Below are positions 45,945 through 56,584 of a stretch of DNA of 64,000 nucleotides, piece by piece. Below the pieces are notes generated by a model. It made no database searches. It saw only the letters and a list, made by a program, of their open reading frames with translations, and had not been told where the DNA came from. Made by a program: the position numbers and the translations under genes. How positions within the stretch are numbered: position 1 is the first letter of the stretch; each line of letters opens with the position of its first letter. Source of the stretch: Sesamum alatum (lineage: Eukaryota > Streptophyta > Magnoliopsida > Lamiales > Pedaliaceae); contig JACGWO010000002.1 in assembly GCA_034509735.1 (NCBI GenBank), positions 29,559,636 to 29,623,635 of the forward strand, read 5' to 3'.

Positions 45945-45959
45945 GGTCAAGTGGGAGAT
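45945..45959 (+). promoter_or_regulatory. Polypurine tract of family C copy
   Basis: GGTCAAGTGGGAGAT directly before the LTR start TGTTAGATTAAG, the same as in A and B. Confidence 0.8.
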
Positions 45960-48109
45960 TGTTAGATTAAGTGACCAGAAAGTCAATGGTATTGGTTGTT
46001 CTGAGAACCATTCGTCAATCTGTGAACAAGTAATATTATGTTAATGAATGTAGTAAGGATTCATAAGCATGAGTTTGTTGTACTTACTGCTTGTCACAAC
46101 AAATGCCCACAGATTGAAATGACATTTCGGGAAATTGGAACTACGCTTGGTGATAGGTTCATGAAATCAGTTTCGCCGAATCCGTCTGAAATACTCCAAG
46201 TCAAAGGAATCTCGAGACAGGGCATTGAGAATTCCCTTGAGACTTGCTCTAAGCATCTGCTGTCGTGTTTTATCGACGGGTGATGAGGATCTCCTAAGCA
46301 GTGTTAGTGGGTCGGCCTGCTGGGAGCGGCCGACTGAGGTGACTCGCAGGAATCGTCATATGGAAGCCACTCGGGCTTGGTCGGTATCACTTGTATTCCT
46401 GGTTCTGATAGTACGGGATTAGTCCTCGGACTTGAGGATCACGGCAGTCCCCTACATACTAAGGCTATATCTTGGATATGGTGAAATTTGACCAGTTATA
46501 TTACATGGTCATCATAAACCTCGTCCAGTGCAGTCGGAGTATGTAAGAACGGTGTATTTCAAGATAGGATCTGTCCCTTGTCAAAGGATATGACAGCGAG
46601 ATCTTCTATGCGCTCGGAGATGGTTTAGACTCACAAAGTCTATGGTCGTAGCACTTGATGTAGTGGAAAAGGATTTCCTACATCGAGTTAAACCTATCTC
46701 AAGCATTATGCATAGTTGCCTGGTCAAGGATGGGAACCGACGCTCAATTCCATGCCCTAGACTAAAGGCCAGGAGACAGGCGACAGTAGGACCGTACCCG
46801 TACGTATCGAGCGTCGGCAGGACTGCACCTGCGAATAACTGGGAGCCTAAATGTTCACACCACATATTCACCTAGTCTCTAGTGCCATGGACCGTTGCTA
46901 GATGGCCACCCATGGTAACGGACTACTTTGTTATGGAATAACAAGAAGTAGGTCCAAGTCTAGCTGAAAGGTGAACCTAAAGAGCCACACCCGCTACACC
47001 ACAGGAAAGGGAATTAAATTGGAATTAATTCCGGGAGAAGGTTTAATTTAATGGAATTAAATTATACTTCTTGAAGATTCAAGCCTCGATGGATTACTTG
47101 GAACAATTGGGCTTGAGTTCATAAATTAGATTTATGGATTTTATAAAGCATGGGATTCCCTTTTAATTAGATTAAAAGGGTGAATTAATTAATGGGCTTG
47201 GTATATTAAATAGAATTTAATATAAAGTTCATGGGACTATTTAATTTAGAATTAAATAAAGACCATTCTATTAATTAAATTAATGGGCTTGTATATTAAA
47301 TAGGATTTTAATATAAAGTCCATTGGATTATTTAATTTAGAATTAAATAAATTCCATAAAACCCATCAAAATGGATGGACAAGATTTGATCAAGGCACTG
47401 ATGAGATGAAGGGCCATGATTAATTTGACTTAATCAAAGCCTAGTTTGACTAGGATTTGACTAGGTCAAAATCCTAGACAAAGTGTGTCTGTTTAGAAGA
47501 GTTTGAGAAGGAATAAGAAATTCCATCTTCTATAAATACTCAAAAACACACACACACACACACACACCTACTAATTCTCTACAACTCTCATCTCACAATT
47601 CTCTCTCAAGAATTCGTCCATCCCTCTTATACTCTCCAAGATTTTCTACTTTGTTCTTCTTGATGGATTCAAGCTAGAACTTAAGAGACATTGATTGCGT
47701 TAATTGATAGCGTGTATCGATGCCTCTTCTCCCCAAATAATTTCTTGCTAGCACAAGGATTCTTTGCTTTCCGGTGTAGCGAGTGTCATGATTTAGAGGG
47801 TCTCTTCTTTGAGATCTTGGTGCAAAACGGGGAACAATGAATGTAGCCGAACGAAGACAAAACTACAACCAGGTAGATTGTTTATTTACGTCTTTTTGGT
47901 TCCAATTCTATGGCCTCCATGTTGCGTTTTTTATTGAACATGGGATATACCGAACGCCCGGGAGAATCAAGGGCACACCCCTTGATCCGGTTATGTATGT
48001 TATGCATGATTTAAATTCCGTTTAATTATGCTTTGCAATTTTATTATGCAATCTTTCGCGCTTCCGCTATTCGCGTTCATCTCCCGGGACGATCCACATA
48101 ATCGTTTCA
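45960..48109 (+). repeat. Family C 3' LTR (+)
   Basis: 2150 bp, TGTTAGATTAAGTGACC to ATCGTTTCA. It matches the solo C LTR on the other strand, with the palindrome decayed to CTATGGTCGTAG, a shared CCATGG block near 46862-46921, a TATA-like box at 47531-47538 and two 90-bp repeat units. Its right end interrupts RNase H of another copia element. Confidence 0.9.
47184..47360. repeat. Two-copy 90-bp tandem repeat in LTR C
   Basis: Two units containing TTAATGGGCTTG and ATATTAAAT, the counterpart of the three-unit array at 33914-34180. Confidence 0.8.
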
Positions 48110-48209
48110 TGAACAGCTCGCCGACATTCTGACCAAGGGTTTTGGTAGACAACAGTTTGATTATTTTCTTCGCAAGTTGGGCATTCGTAACCTACACGCA
48201 CCAACTTGA
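48110..48209 (+). pseudogene. Copia E pol, last codons of RNase H
   Basis: In frame from the LTR C end it reads HEQLADILTKGFG, then RKLGIRNLHAPT and a stop at 48207-48209. This is the usual C-terminus of copia polyproteins but a different lineage from A-D. Everything upstream is lost at the C LTR. A G-rich polypurine tract follows. Confidence 0.88.
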
Positions 48210-48216
48210 GGGGGAG
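48208..48216 (+). promoter_or_regulatory. Polypurine tract of copia E
   Basis: GAGGGGGAG after the stop codon, directly before the short LTR. This is typical of copia elements. Confidence 0.75.
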
Positions 48217-48460
48217 TATTAGGCAAGGATATATTTTATATTAGGAATAGATATTTTATGTGTGTAGTGTATATTGTTCTATCAGGTGTGTATATATATG
48301 ATTTGATTAGATGTGTATATAATTTATGCTAGAATCATGGGATAGGCAAGATTCACTCCTTGAATCATGGAAAGTGTACATGTATATATACCTTACATTC
48401 TGTGGAATGAAGGCACGATTCATTTTGCCCTATTCTTTCAAATGCTTTGTTGATATTTCA
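48217..48460 (+). repeat. Copia E 3' LTR, about 244 bp
   Basis: It begins TATTAGGCAAGG, with the expected TG apparently mutated to TA, and ends TGATATTTCA. It is AT-rich with GTGTATATATATG. The short length suits a small-LTR copia lineage. The right boundary is inferred from the CA and cannot be checked against a 5' LTR. Confidence 0.6.
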
Positions 48461-49719
48461 CAAAAAAACAAAAACATACTTGTATTATATATATTGGAGA
48501 CTCAAAATTGGATAGGCCCAAGTAGCATAGAGCCAAGAAGAGGACCATGTAGGCCCAGAGAGGCCCAGGATCCCCCCAGCCAGAATATAGGCCCAAATCC
48601 AGTGACACCTAAACCAAATGGCCCCTTTTCAGTCGACCCAGGTAGTACTCGTATGGGGGCCCCTCGGGCAATGTCTCAAGCATCCATGGAATTGGATAGA
48701 CATCAACCAGCCAAGATCAAACACGTGGTAGGAGCACCCCCCTCCAAAAGGGAACCTTCATCCTAAAGATCTTCGGATCTTAGCGGCGGAAGGATATCCC
48801 CTCAACCACCTTTCTGGGAATCTCAGACTGTCATTCGCAATAGACTCATTTATTCTCACCCCCAAAGATCAGAGTACTCCAGCTACCAAGAGATAGCCCT
48901 CTCACCAAAATCTGGCAAGGGATCTAACTTTAGCCCACCAGTTACGAGACTACCTGTAAATTGCAGACTCCCCTAGCTGAAGGAGGGTAACTTTCAATTA
49001 CACTTGCACATTAGAAACTTGCACTCTATTACATTTAATTGTGTTATTACAATATTCTTCTCAATTTTTCTTACCAATTTAATGATTTGAGCGTCAGAGT
49101 ACTAAAGATATTTTTGTAGGTTTTCGTTTCTAGAGCTTGCAAATCAAGGCCCAAAGACCTCAAATTAGACCACTCGAAACGAGCATTTTCTGCTCATATC
49201 AATTAGCATCGTATGCAGTGACACTGATCTAGGATGTTAGAACAATAGATGTTTCCCATGCCAAAACTGAAAGACAAGAAGAACTGACTAATGAGTTGGA
49301 GACGGCCAGGCCCTCCACACCGTTGATGGGATGCCCCTATCACATCCACCTTGCAGCAGATGTGTGAAACAGTATCCTCCTAATCCCTCCCGTGTCAACT
49401 CCTCCTGGTGGTTGCTCCATGTTCGCTAGATAGGCTCCAACCAATGATCGCCGCGACTGTCATAGGGTAGCCTTCAGTTGCACCTTCGGCCCCTCCGGTA
49501 CCTTTATCTGACATTGGTGTTACAGTCAATTCTACCATGACTGTGCCATGAACTTTGCCACGAGACCCCTTCCTAATGACTAAATGGAGTTTCCACTCCC
49601 GTAGGAGATTATCCATAATGACTGTAAGACATGCATGGACCGGTTCAACAAGGGCCAGCTAGACATGCAAAAACATGTTTTGGTGGTCCCCGAGAGGAGC
49701 AGGAGGGCATCTCCTATAG
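48461..49719. other. Unassigned 1.26 kb
   Basis: I recognise nothing firm here. A frame to 48766 reads a Pro/Arg-rich peptide with no known domain. The rest is closed in all frames or has only short frames. It lies between copia E and the LINE, and could hold decayed LINE 3' sequence or older single-copy DNA. Confidence 0.5.
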
Positions 49720-51101
49720 GCCTCCAAGAAAAAGATGGACTGTATCCAAGTATAGCATTAGGAAAATCAGAGTTTGAGAAGTACCTTGCACTAAGGATGC
49801 GAGCCAAAAGCTTTGACGGGTTTGTTAGAAGTCTCCAAGCCTACTTAGCCAACATAATGACGGTGAAACTCCTCAGTTCCCTAAAGCTAAGCACATTGTC
49901 CCTCTTACTTCCAAAAACATGGCTCCATGACCGCTAGTGAATTTTCCTCTTAGACGGTACTCCAACAAAATATTTCTAGAATAGATTCGATTTCCAAGAT
50001 CAATGATCCGGAAGTCGAACATCGGTAGGCATAGCTTGTAGCATTGACTTGATAAGAGCCTCTTTCTCTTCTCTGCTAGTAATTTGTTATTCCAACCAAG
50101 TACCCTACTCCAAACACGTTCCCCAATGCTTTGGCATAATTCCTTTTTAGTTCTTCCAATAATGACGGCCAGACCAAATATGTATCAAATTTTTCCAGCA
50201 CTTGCCCATTCAAAACTTTGGAAACTCGTGACCTCAATTCGAATAGGGTGTTTAAGCTAAAGACCATTTCAAATTTTTTGAAGATTGATTATCTATCCTA
50301 AAGCGTGCTCATACTGTTCAAAAATCTCTATAATGCACCTAGTAGCCTCCTCTGTTGCCTGGTAGAAGATTTGGGAATCATCAACAAAAAGTAAGTGGGA
50401 AACCTCAGGTGTGTGGTGAACAATTCTCGTAATGCTTTCCCATGCCTCCGCTTCTTGAAGCATGCAACTGAACCCTCATATGTATGAACAGATCCAGAGA
50501 TAATGGATTTTTGAGTTGCAATCCATTGGGGATGAAGAAGACCAAATGACTATCATTTAAGATAAAAGAGGTACTGTGCAAACACAAAGTGTAATAAAAT
50601 ATATAATATCGTCATGAAGACCAAGCCTTTTGAGCGTGACATTGCCTATCTTCCATGTTTTCTTTTTTCTTAAAAATTGATTAATCTCATATGCAACTAG
50701 CAGATTATCTAAGATAAGGCGTCCCCTGACAAAAGCTAGTTGTGACTGAGATACTAACAAGCAGAGACACTCTTTGATTCAATTGCTTCTTCCTTAGAAG
50801 CTAATTTATAAACCACATTTCATGAAGTAGTGGGCTCAAAATGTGAGACTGTTTCAGGGGATTTGACATTAGGATTGAGAACAATATGGGTATAGTTAAG
50901 ATCAGGTAGTAGAACGATTCAAAATTTTCAGCACACATCGAATGATGTCGTCGCTAATAACATGCCAAAACTTTTGAAAAACGAATGAGGGAAACCCATC
51001 AGGACTAGGAGATATATAAGGGAACATTTGAGATAGGGAAGAAAACTACCTCATTGGTGAGAAAAGGGCGGAGCAGGATTTATTCATTTCCAGCATAACC
51101 T
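49720..51101 (-). pseudogene. L1-type LINE ORF2, RT and C-terminal part
   Basis: Minus-strand translation in several frames gives the plant L1 RT order. It starts with PDGFPS and FQKFWHVI (about 50960-51000), then SQLAFVRGRLILDN (about 50700-50750). FVDDSQIFYQATEEAT, carrying the catalytic Asp pair, is at about 50345-50395. The post-RT segment has EKEALIKSMLQAMP (about 50040), LAKxAWRLL, then SARYFSNSDFPNA and SFSWRPIGDA (about 49715-49800). Frameshifts and stops are frequent. It continues across solo LTR D into 55023-55681. It is inactive, with no visible poly(A) end. Confidence 0.88.
51097..51101. repeat. TSD AACCT, left
   Basis: AACCT left of solo LTR D, repeated at 55023-55027. Removing one copy rejoins the LINE reading frame. 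Confidence 0.9.
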
Positions 51102-52522
51102 TGAAAGAATCGGGATGGCCCGGGAATCAAGAAACACAACAAAAATATAAAAACAAAATTTAAATATGGAATATAAACATGATCAAGATCCTGTATACTC
51201 GGGCTCCAAGCACTTAAATAAGATATGCATGGGCCAATTGATACTAAAATAAAAAGAAAAAAGAAGGATTTACCTTAATTCATGGAGTGCATGTTCTCAA
51301 CGTTTGGAATCTCCGAATTTACGAATCTCTTTGTTCTGTTCGTGCAATGATTCAAATGATGTACCTCTAGGTTTTCCATACCAGACCCATGGAATCCTCC
51401 ATTTTGTTTGCTAGAACTAATGAGAGATGGAGTCTAAAACAATTCGGTGGGAGAAGAGAGTACTAGAGTCTCCAAGTATGTGAAACTTGTTTTCGAAACT
51501 CGAGAGAAAATGGAACAACTTTGGATCATGAGAGGTATAGAGTGGTTGAGTTTGTTGAGTTGTTTCTCCTCAAACTCGACCACTACCTTGTATAGAGTAG
51601 GAGAGTCTCCAACTCGTCTCCAACTAATCTTAGTGGGCGAGGCTTGGTCGAAGTAAGCCTTGGGCTTGGAGTTTTAATTAACTTTTATTAATTACAAGCC
51701 CAACATTAATCCTATTAATGTTTGGGCAAGCTAGATAATTAATCTAATCAATTCAATGAGCCCAAAATCCAAAATAAATCTAATTAATCTATCTCTTGGG
51801 CTTATAATCAACTAGACCCTTAATTAAATAATTCAATTATTTAAGACTGATTAATTTAAACTCCTTTAAATTAATCATTTCTTCTAAAATTAATAATTAG
51901 TTCTCCAATTCAATTAGCGATTTGTGTGTAATTATGTAGCTTCACCTTCATCTAAATTTGGGTTTTTGTCAATTACACAATTAATTTGCTCTAAATTAAT
52001 TAAATCATATTTAATTAGTCACTCTTGATTAACTCATTAATTCAAGAGTATTCATTACCATAGATGTCAGTCTAACAATGATTCATGGCACTAGAAAATA
52101 GGTGAAAATGGCTTGGACCTATAAGCTCGCGCTTACCATATAGATATGGTCCTTCCATCAAAATCTCCCGATCAAAGTATAGGGCATGGAATTCTCAATC
52201 GGTTCCCATTCCAGACTTGATATCTGTGTATCTAGTCTAATTGTGTTTTCCCTCATTAAATATAGGAAACCCCTTTCAAATTTGATTGACACCTATGCCC
52301 ATAGACTTCTGCGGATTAACACAATCTAGAGAACATAGGAGATCGTCATCATCTCATGATGGGCGATCGATTCCATCTTGAAAATCAACAACCTCCATGC
52401 ATGTTCTGACTGCACGGGAATAGGGTTTTTTTTGTGGCCACATAATAATACAGCAACGTCAGCCAAGACCAAAATACAGTCGCTCCATAGACAAGGCTAC
52501 TATGGCTCTTCAAATCAAAGAC

Positions 52523-52545
52523 CAATTTGTGTACTATCAGCCAAT
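52523..52545. repeat. 23-bp flanking duplication, left copy
   Basis: Identical to 54531-54553. It starts CAATTTGTGTAC and ends CAGCCAAT, and lies directly against the nested B LTR. Confidence 0.92.
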
Positions 52546-54530
52546 TGAAAGGAATTGTGGATCGTCCCGGGAAAAGCGCGAATGCGGAAGCGCGGTATAA
52601 TTAAAAATAAATGCGGAATTTAAACATGCTTTAAATTCAAGAACACGTTTCAAAGGGTGTGCCTTTGAAATTCCCGGGTGTTCGGTGTATCTCATGAATA
52701 ATAAAACATAAAAGAATCATGGAGGCCATAGGGTAGAAAATTAAAAGGGACGAAAAATTAAAACGGGACCTACCCGTTGTCGTTTTCGTCTTCAACGGCT
52801 ACACGCGTTGTTCCCCGTTTTGCACCAAGATCTCGTTCTTGAGACCCTCCAAATCGTGACACACGATCCACCCACGTATCTTGCACGTCGTGCTAGCAAC
52901 GAACAAGTTTATATTTTGGAGTGGATGAATCAATAACACGTTATGAATTAACGGTATTGATTCATCAAGTTCTAATGTTCCAAGAACAAGAGAACAAAGA
53001 AACAATTTCTTGGAGTGTGAGAGAGAGAGAGGGCGGACGAGATGGAGGGAGAGAGAGCCGAGTGTGTGTGTGTGTTGTGTGTGTTGGAATTTTATCATCC
53101 TTCAACTTGTAGGATGCTTGGGGTTTATATAGAAGAGGAGTTTAATCCTCTTTAAACTCCTCTTTTAAGAACTCTAATTTGACTAGGATTTTGACCTAGT
53201 CAAAGTCCTAGTCAAAGTAGTGTTTTGACCTAGTCAAAACAATCCTAGCCATCCATCTCTCCCATTGATCTCAACCGTTGATTTAATTTAATTTAATGGA
53301 ATATTTAAAAACCTATTTAAATATTTCCAAGAGGCTAAAATAAATATAAATATTATTTAAGCCCATTAAATAAATCCCTTTGATAAATCTAATTTATCAA
53401 TTTAATTCCTTATATCTAATAGAAGGAATTATTTCTCCAAGAAAAAATAAAGGACCCGATTAAATCCAATTTAATCATTCCTTCACTCCAATATTTAATT
53501 CCTAATTAAATATCTAAATGTGTGTGGATAGTGTGTGACTCTTTAGGTTCACCTTTCAGCTAGACTTGGTCGGATTCCTAGAATCCTTCCGTTACCATGG
53601 GTGGCCATCTAGCAACGGTCCATGGCACTAGAGACCAGGTGAAAATATTCAGGATGAACATTTAGGCTCTAACAGTACACTTGTCCTTCTGTCTTCGGTC
53701 TCATCACTTAGAGTCTAGGGCACGGAAAATGCAGGTACCCATTTTGGACCTAAGTGTCGGTCTGTCCTCACTAAACGCCGCAAAGGGAATCCTTCCCTTC
53801 TGTTCAGTCACTGTGGCCACAGTTTTAGGGACAAGACCTAGAGTATACATGAGACTCAACTGCCAAAACCTATTGAAAGGAGACAGATCCTTTCTTGGAA
53901 ACTACTGTCACTTTGCACACCAGAACTGCACTAGACATGGCTTATGACTACCAAAGAGAATTCTGGCAATCTCTGACCATATCTAAGATACAGCCCTGAT
54001 GTACAGGTAAACTCAGCAATTCCTCAAGTCAAAGGACTTGACCTGTACCGTTGGAACTGGGAATATACGTCATACCTAGCAGACCATACTCAAGGTCCTC
54101 CGTAAGACGGTTCCCACGAGTCACCTCAGTCAGCTGCGTCCTAGCATGCTAACCCACTAACACTGCTTAGACGACCCTCGTCACCCGTCGATGAAACACG
54201 ACAGCAGGTGCTTAGTGCAAGTCTCAAATGGAATCCCGGTACCCATTTTCGGGATTCCTTGACTTGGAGATTTCCGGACTGATTCGGGAAGACTGATTCC
54301 ATGGACTTACCTCCAAGCGTAGTCCCAGTCCCCGAAATTGATGCTCAGTCCGTGGGTTTTGTTTGCGTAGTGAACAGATATAGAAAACAGATATAAGTGA
54401 ACACAAACAAAGTAATGCCAAATGAAATTCACTTCTTTATTCATTAATGATTTATCAAACACCTATAATTGTATAGACATAGGTTACATATACCCGCCAA
54501 AATTGGCTTACATGGTCACCTATTCTAACA
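52546..54530 (-). mobile_element. Solo LTR, family B (-), nested in LTR D
   Basis: A complete 1985-bp LTR, + strand ends TGAAAGGAATTG and CTATTCTAACA. TATA at 53124-53131, CTGTGGCCACAG at 53811-53822. It is flanked by a 23-bp direct repeat rather than the usual 5 bp. It is close to, but more diverged than, the near-identical pair at 11697 and 21554. Confidence 0.94.
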
Positions 54531-54553
54531 CAATTTGTGTACTATCAGCCAAT
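54531..54553. repeat. 23-bp flanking duplication, right copy
   Basis: Right copy, followed by TGAGTACGATTCG as LTR D continues. Confidence 0.92.
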
Positions 54554-55022
54554 TGAGTACGATTCGTACCGAACATGCCTCATGGGCTTTCATATGACAC
54601 CTCTAGCAAGTTAATTCAGAGATCTTTGACAACCCCTTGTCAAACACACACTAAAGTACATAGACATCACACGTAGATAGTCCATGAAACTCGACACTCA
54701 TCAAATGAATGCAACACTGAGTGCGAGTCTGTATGAAACCCTCAATGCTGTTTTTCGAGGGTTTTTCAACTTGGAACGTTTTAGTCCAGCTCTTGACAGA
54801 TGGTTTCATAGTTTCCATCAAATTCCAAACCCAACTTTATTGGTTTATATGGTCTATTGGCTTTATCCGTGGCAATATAATAAAGCATAAGCAAAGAACA
54901 CGACAAAGATGGCCAATGAATATTCTTTTATTCACAGTATTTAACATTACATTCGAAAAAGATCGTACAATATAGATTACAAACAATCAATCTAGTTGGC
55001 TTTCTAGTCACATACACTAACA

Positions 55023-55681
55023 AACCTTCGGTTGGAGTTTCTTCAAGACTGCTCCGATTTCTTGGTTAGACACTTATGAGAATCGGAATAAATTTGAAAA
55101 GTAGGCACTGGTCATGCCTTGTACTTCTTCAAGTTTTTCTTTCCATGTTCCCATGTTATCTTTAATCCACAAATCTCATTTTTCTCCGTTCGAGTAGTAG
55201 ATCATGTGGATGAAGTATTACATTAAAATAATCAAAATAAATCCAAAAGAGGGACGATTATCAGCCTAATGAGCAAAGTAAATCCCATGATTTCTTATGA
55301 AGAGAGTTGTTAGATTCACGGTAAAAATCAGTAACAGGCCAAGTACAATGAGATTCCTCAAAAGCAACATAAAAATGATTCTGGACAAACTAAGAAGAGA
55401 AACATTTAAGTCTTTTTTCCAGAACAAGAAAAGACCACGACTTCTACCTACTGCTTCAAATATTAACACCAAAATGATCTAATTTACCTCTAATACACTC
55501 ATTTTTTTGTGTTTTACACTTGGATTCCATAGTGCAAATAAGTGACCAGACTACTAACAAGCTCATAAGATGTCCTGGTACCCCCCTCCCCATCCCTTGA
55601 CACTTCCAAAATAAACAACTCATGGTGACCGGCGGGACTGTACGACAGTCTCCATTGGTGGATGTGATCCCTTTGGCGTTT
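55023..55681 (-). pseudogene. L1-type LINE, endonuclease part
   Basis: On the minus strand the ORF2 start MSCLFWKCQG is at about 55623, then MESK (the Glu of the EN motif) and GRSRGLFLFWKKDL near 55430. The EN C-terminus is missing. After a short stretch the frame continues at the pre-RT linker (AYFSNLF, KKLQPK), which reads across the LTR D site into VMLEMNKS at 51101. So about 0.5-1 kb is deleted inside this copy. A few codons upstream of the start could be the ORF1 end. It is cut at 55681 by the B' LTR. Confidence 0.85.
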
Positions 55682-56584
55682 TGAAAGCCTGGGAAAGGCG
55701 TGTGGATCATCCTGGGAGTAGCGCAAATGCGGAAGCGCGGTATAATTTAAAGATTTGCAAGAATTTAAACATGCATATACAATATATGTAAAACACGTTC
55801 AAGGGATGTTCCCTTGAAACTCCCGGGCGTTCGGTGTATCTCATGAACAATAATAGTATATAAAATAATCATAGAGGCCATAGGGTTTAAAATAAAGAGG
55901 GACGAAATTTGCAAATCGAAAATCTACCGATTGTCGTTTTCATCTTCAAACAGCTACTCGCGTTGTTCCCCGTTTTGCTCCAAGATCTCGTGTAGGAGAC
56001 CCTCTAATTCGTACACGCAATCCGCCCACGTATCTTGCTCCTCGTGCTAGCGATAAAACAAGTATATATATTTGGAGCGGACGGAATGATCATGCGCTAT
56101 TATATGAATGAGATGAAACCTCCTTAGTTCAATTGTCAACACAAAAGAACTTGGAAGAGAGGGAGAGAGAGACGCGGCTGAGAGAGAGAGAGAGAGAGGA
56201 GCCGAGTAGTGTGTGTGTGTTTCAAATTTCATCATCTTCTTCAAAGTAGATACTTTGGAGTATTTATAGAGGAGGAATCCTATTCCCCTTCAAATCCCTA
56301 CACTTTGAAGACTCCTTCTTGAATAGGATTTGACCTAGTCAAATCCTAGTCAACATCTAGCTTTTTTGGTCAAACCAATCTAAGCCATAGATTTCTCTCT
56401 TTAATCTCAACCATTGATTAATTTAATGGAATATTTAAATCTCATTTATATAATCCTAACGGACATAAATATATATATCAAATATAAATATTATTCCAAG
56501 CCCATTAATTTCTAATAAATCCAATTTATTAGATAAATTCCTTATATCTAATAAAAGGAATTAATTTCTTCCCAAGAAAAGAAA
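55682..56584 (-). repeat. B' LTR (-), right part, split by A4
   Basis: It begins on the + strand with TGAAAGCCTGGGAAAGGCG, the B' terminus, and runs 903 bp to the AT-rich block, where the A4 LTR begins exactly with TGTTAG. The rest of this LTR should lie beyond the right end of A4, outside the window. Confidence 0.86.

Larger units (their letters stand above)
40818..45958 (+). pseudogene. Very degenerate family C gag-pol
   Basis: GAG homology is clear despite the decay. KGTNYTN*LRNLKMVLDFQ reads across the nested solo LTR if one TSD copy is removed. LPEGS-like, KAFFGAKMTEG, IDMILQSLP and the knuckle HCRKEGHWKGEY (last Cys to Tyr, about 43575) follow. Protease and pre-integrase remnants are near 43650-43930. 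The stretch 44000-45500 has no open frame, and I can assign only parts of it. RNase H remnants near 45540-45935 precede a polypurine tract. It is shorter than an intact pol, so there are internal deletions. It has many more stops than A or B copies, so it is the oldest copia here. Confidence 0.75.
51102..55022 (-). mobile_element. Solo LTR, family D (-), with nested B LTR
   Basis: The + strand ends are TGAAAGAATCGGG and CACATACACTAACA, with AACCT on both sides. Without the nested B LTR and its duplication it is about 1.9 kb. It is diverged from A-C but retains a recognisable version of the shared block (ATTCATGGCACTAG, about 52057-52105) and a variant palindrome CTATGCCCATAG (52293-52304). 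No internal region of family D occurs in the window. Confidence 0.9.

Noticed and set aside
48326..48766. 146-residue frame as a host gene
   Set aside because: It starts inside the copia E LTR, has no domain I recognise, and lacks any supporting splice or promoter signal.
49635..49937. 100-residue + strand frame
   Set aside because: It is the antisense shadow of the LINE C-terminal region, which reads convincingly on the minus strand.
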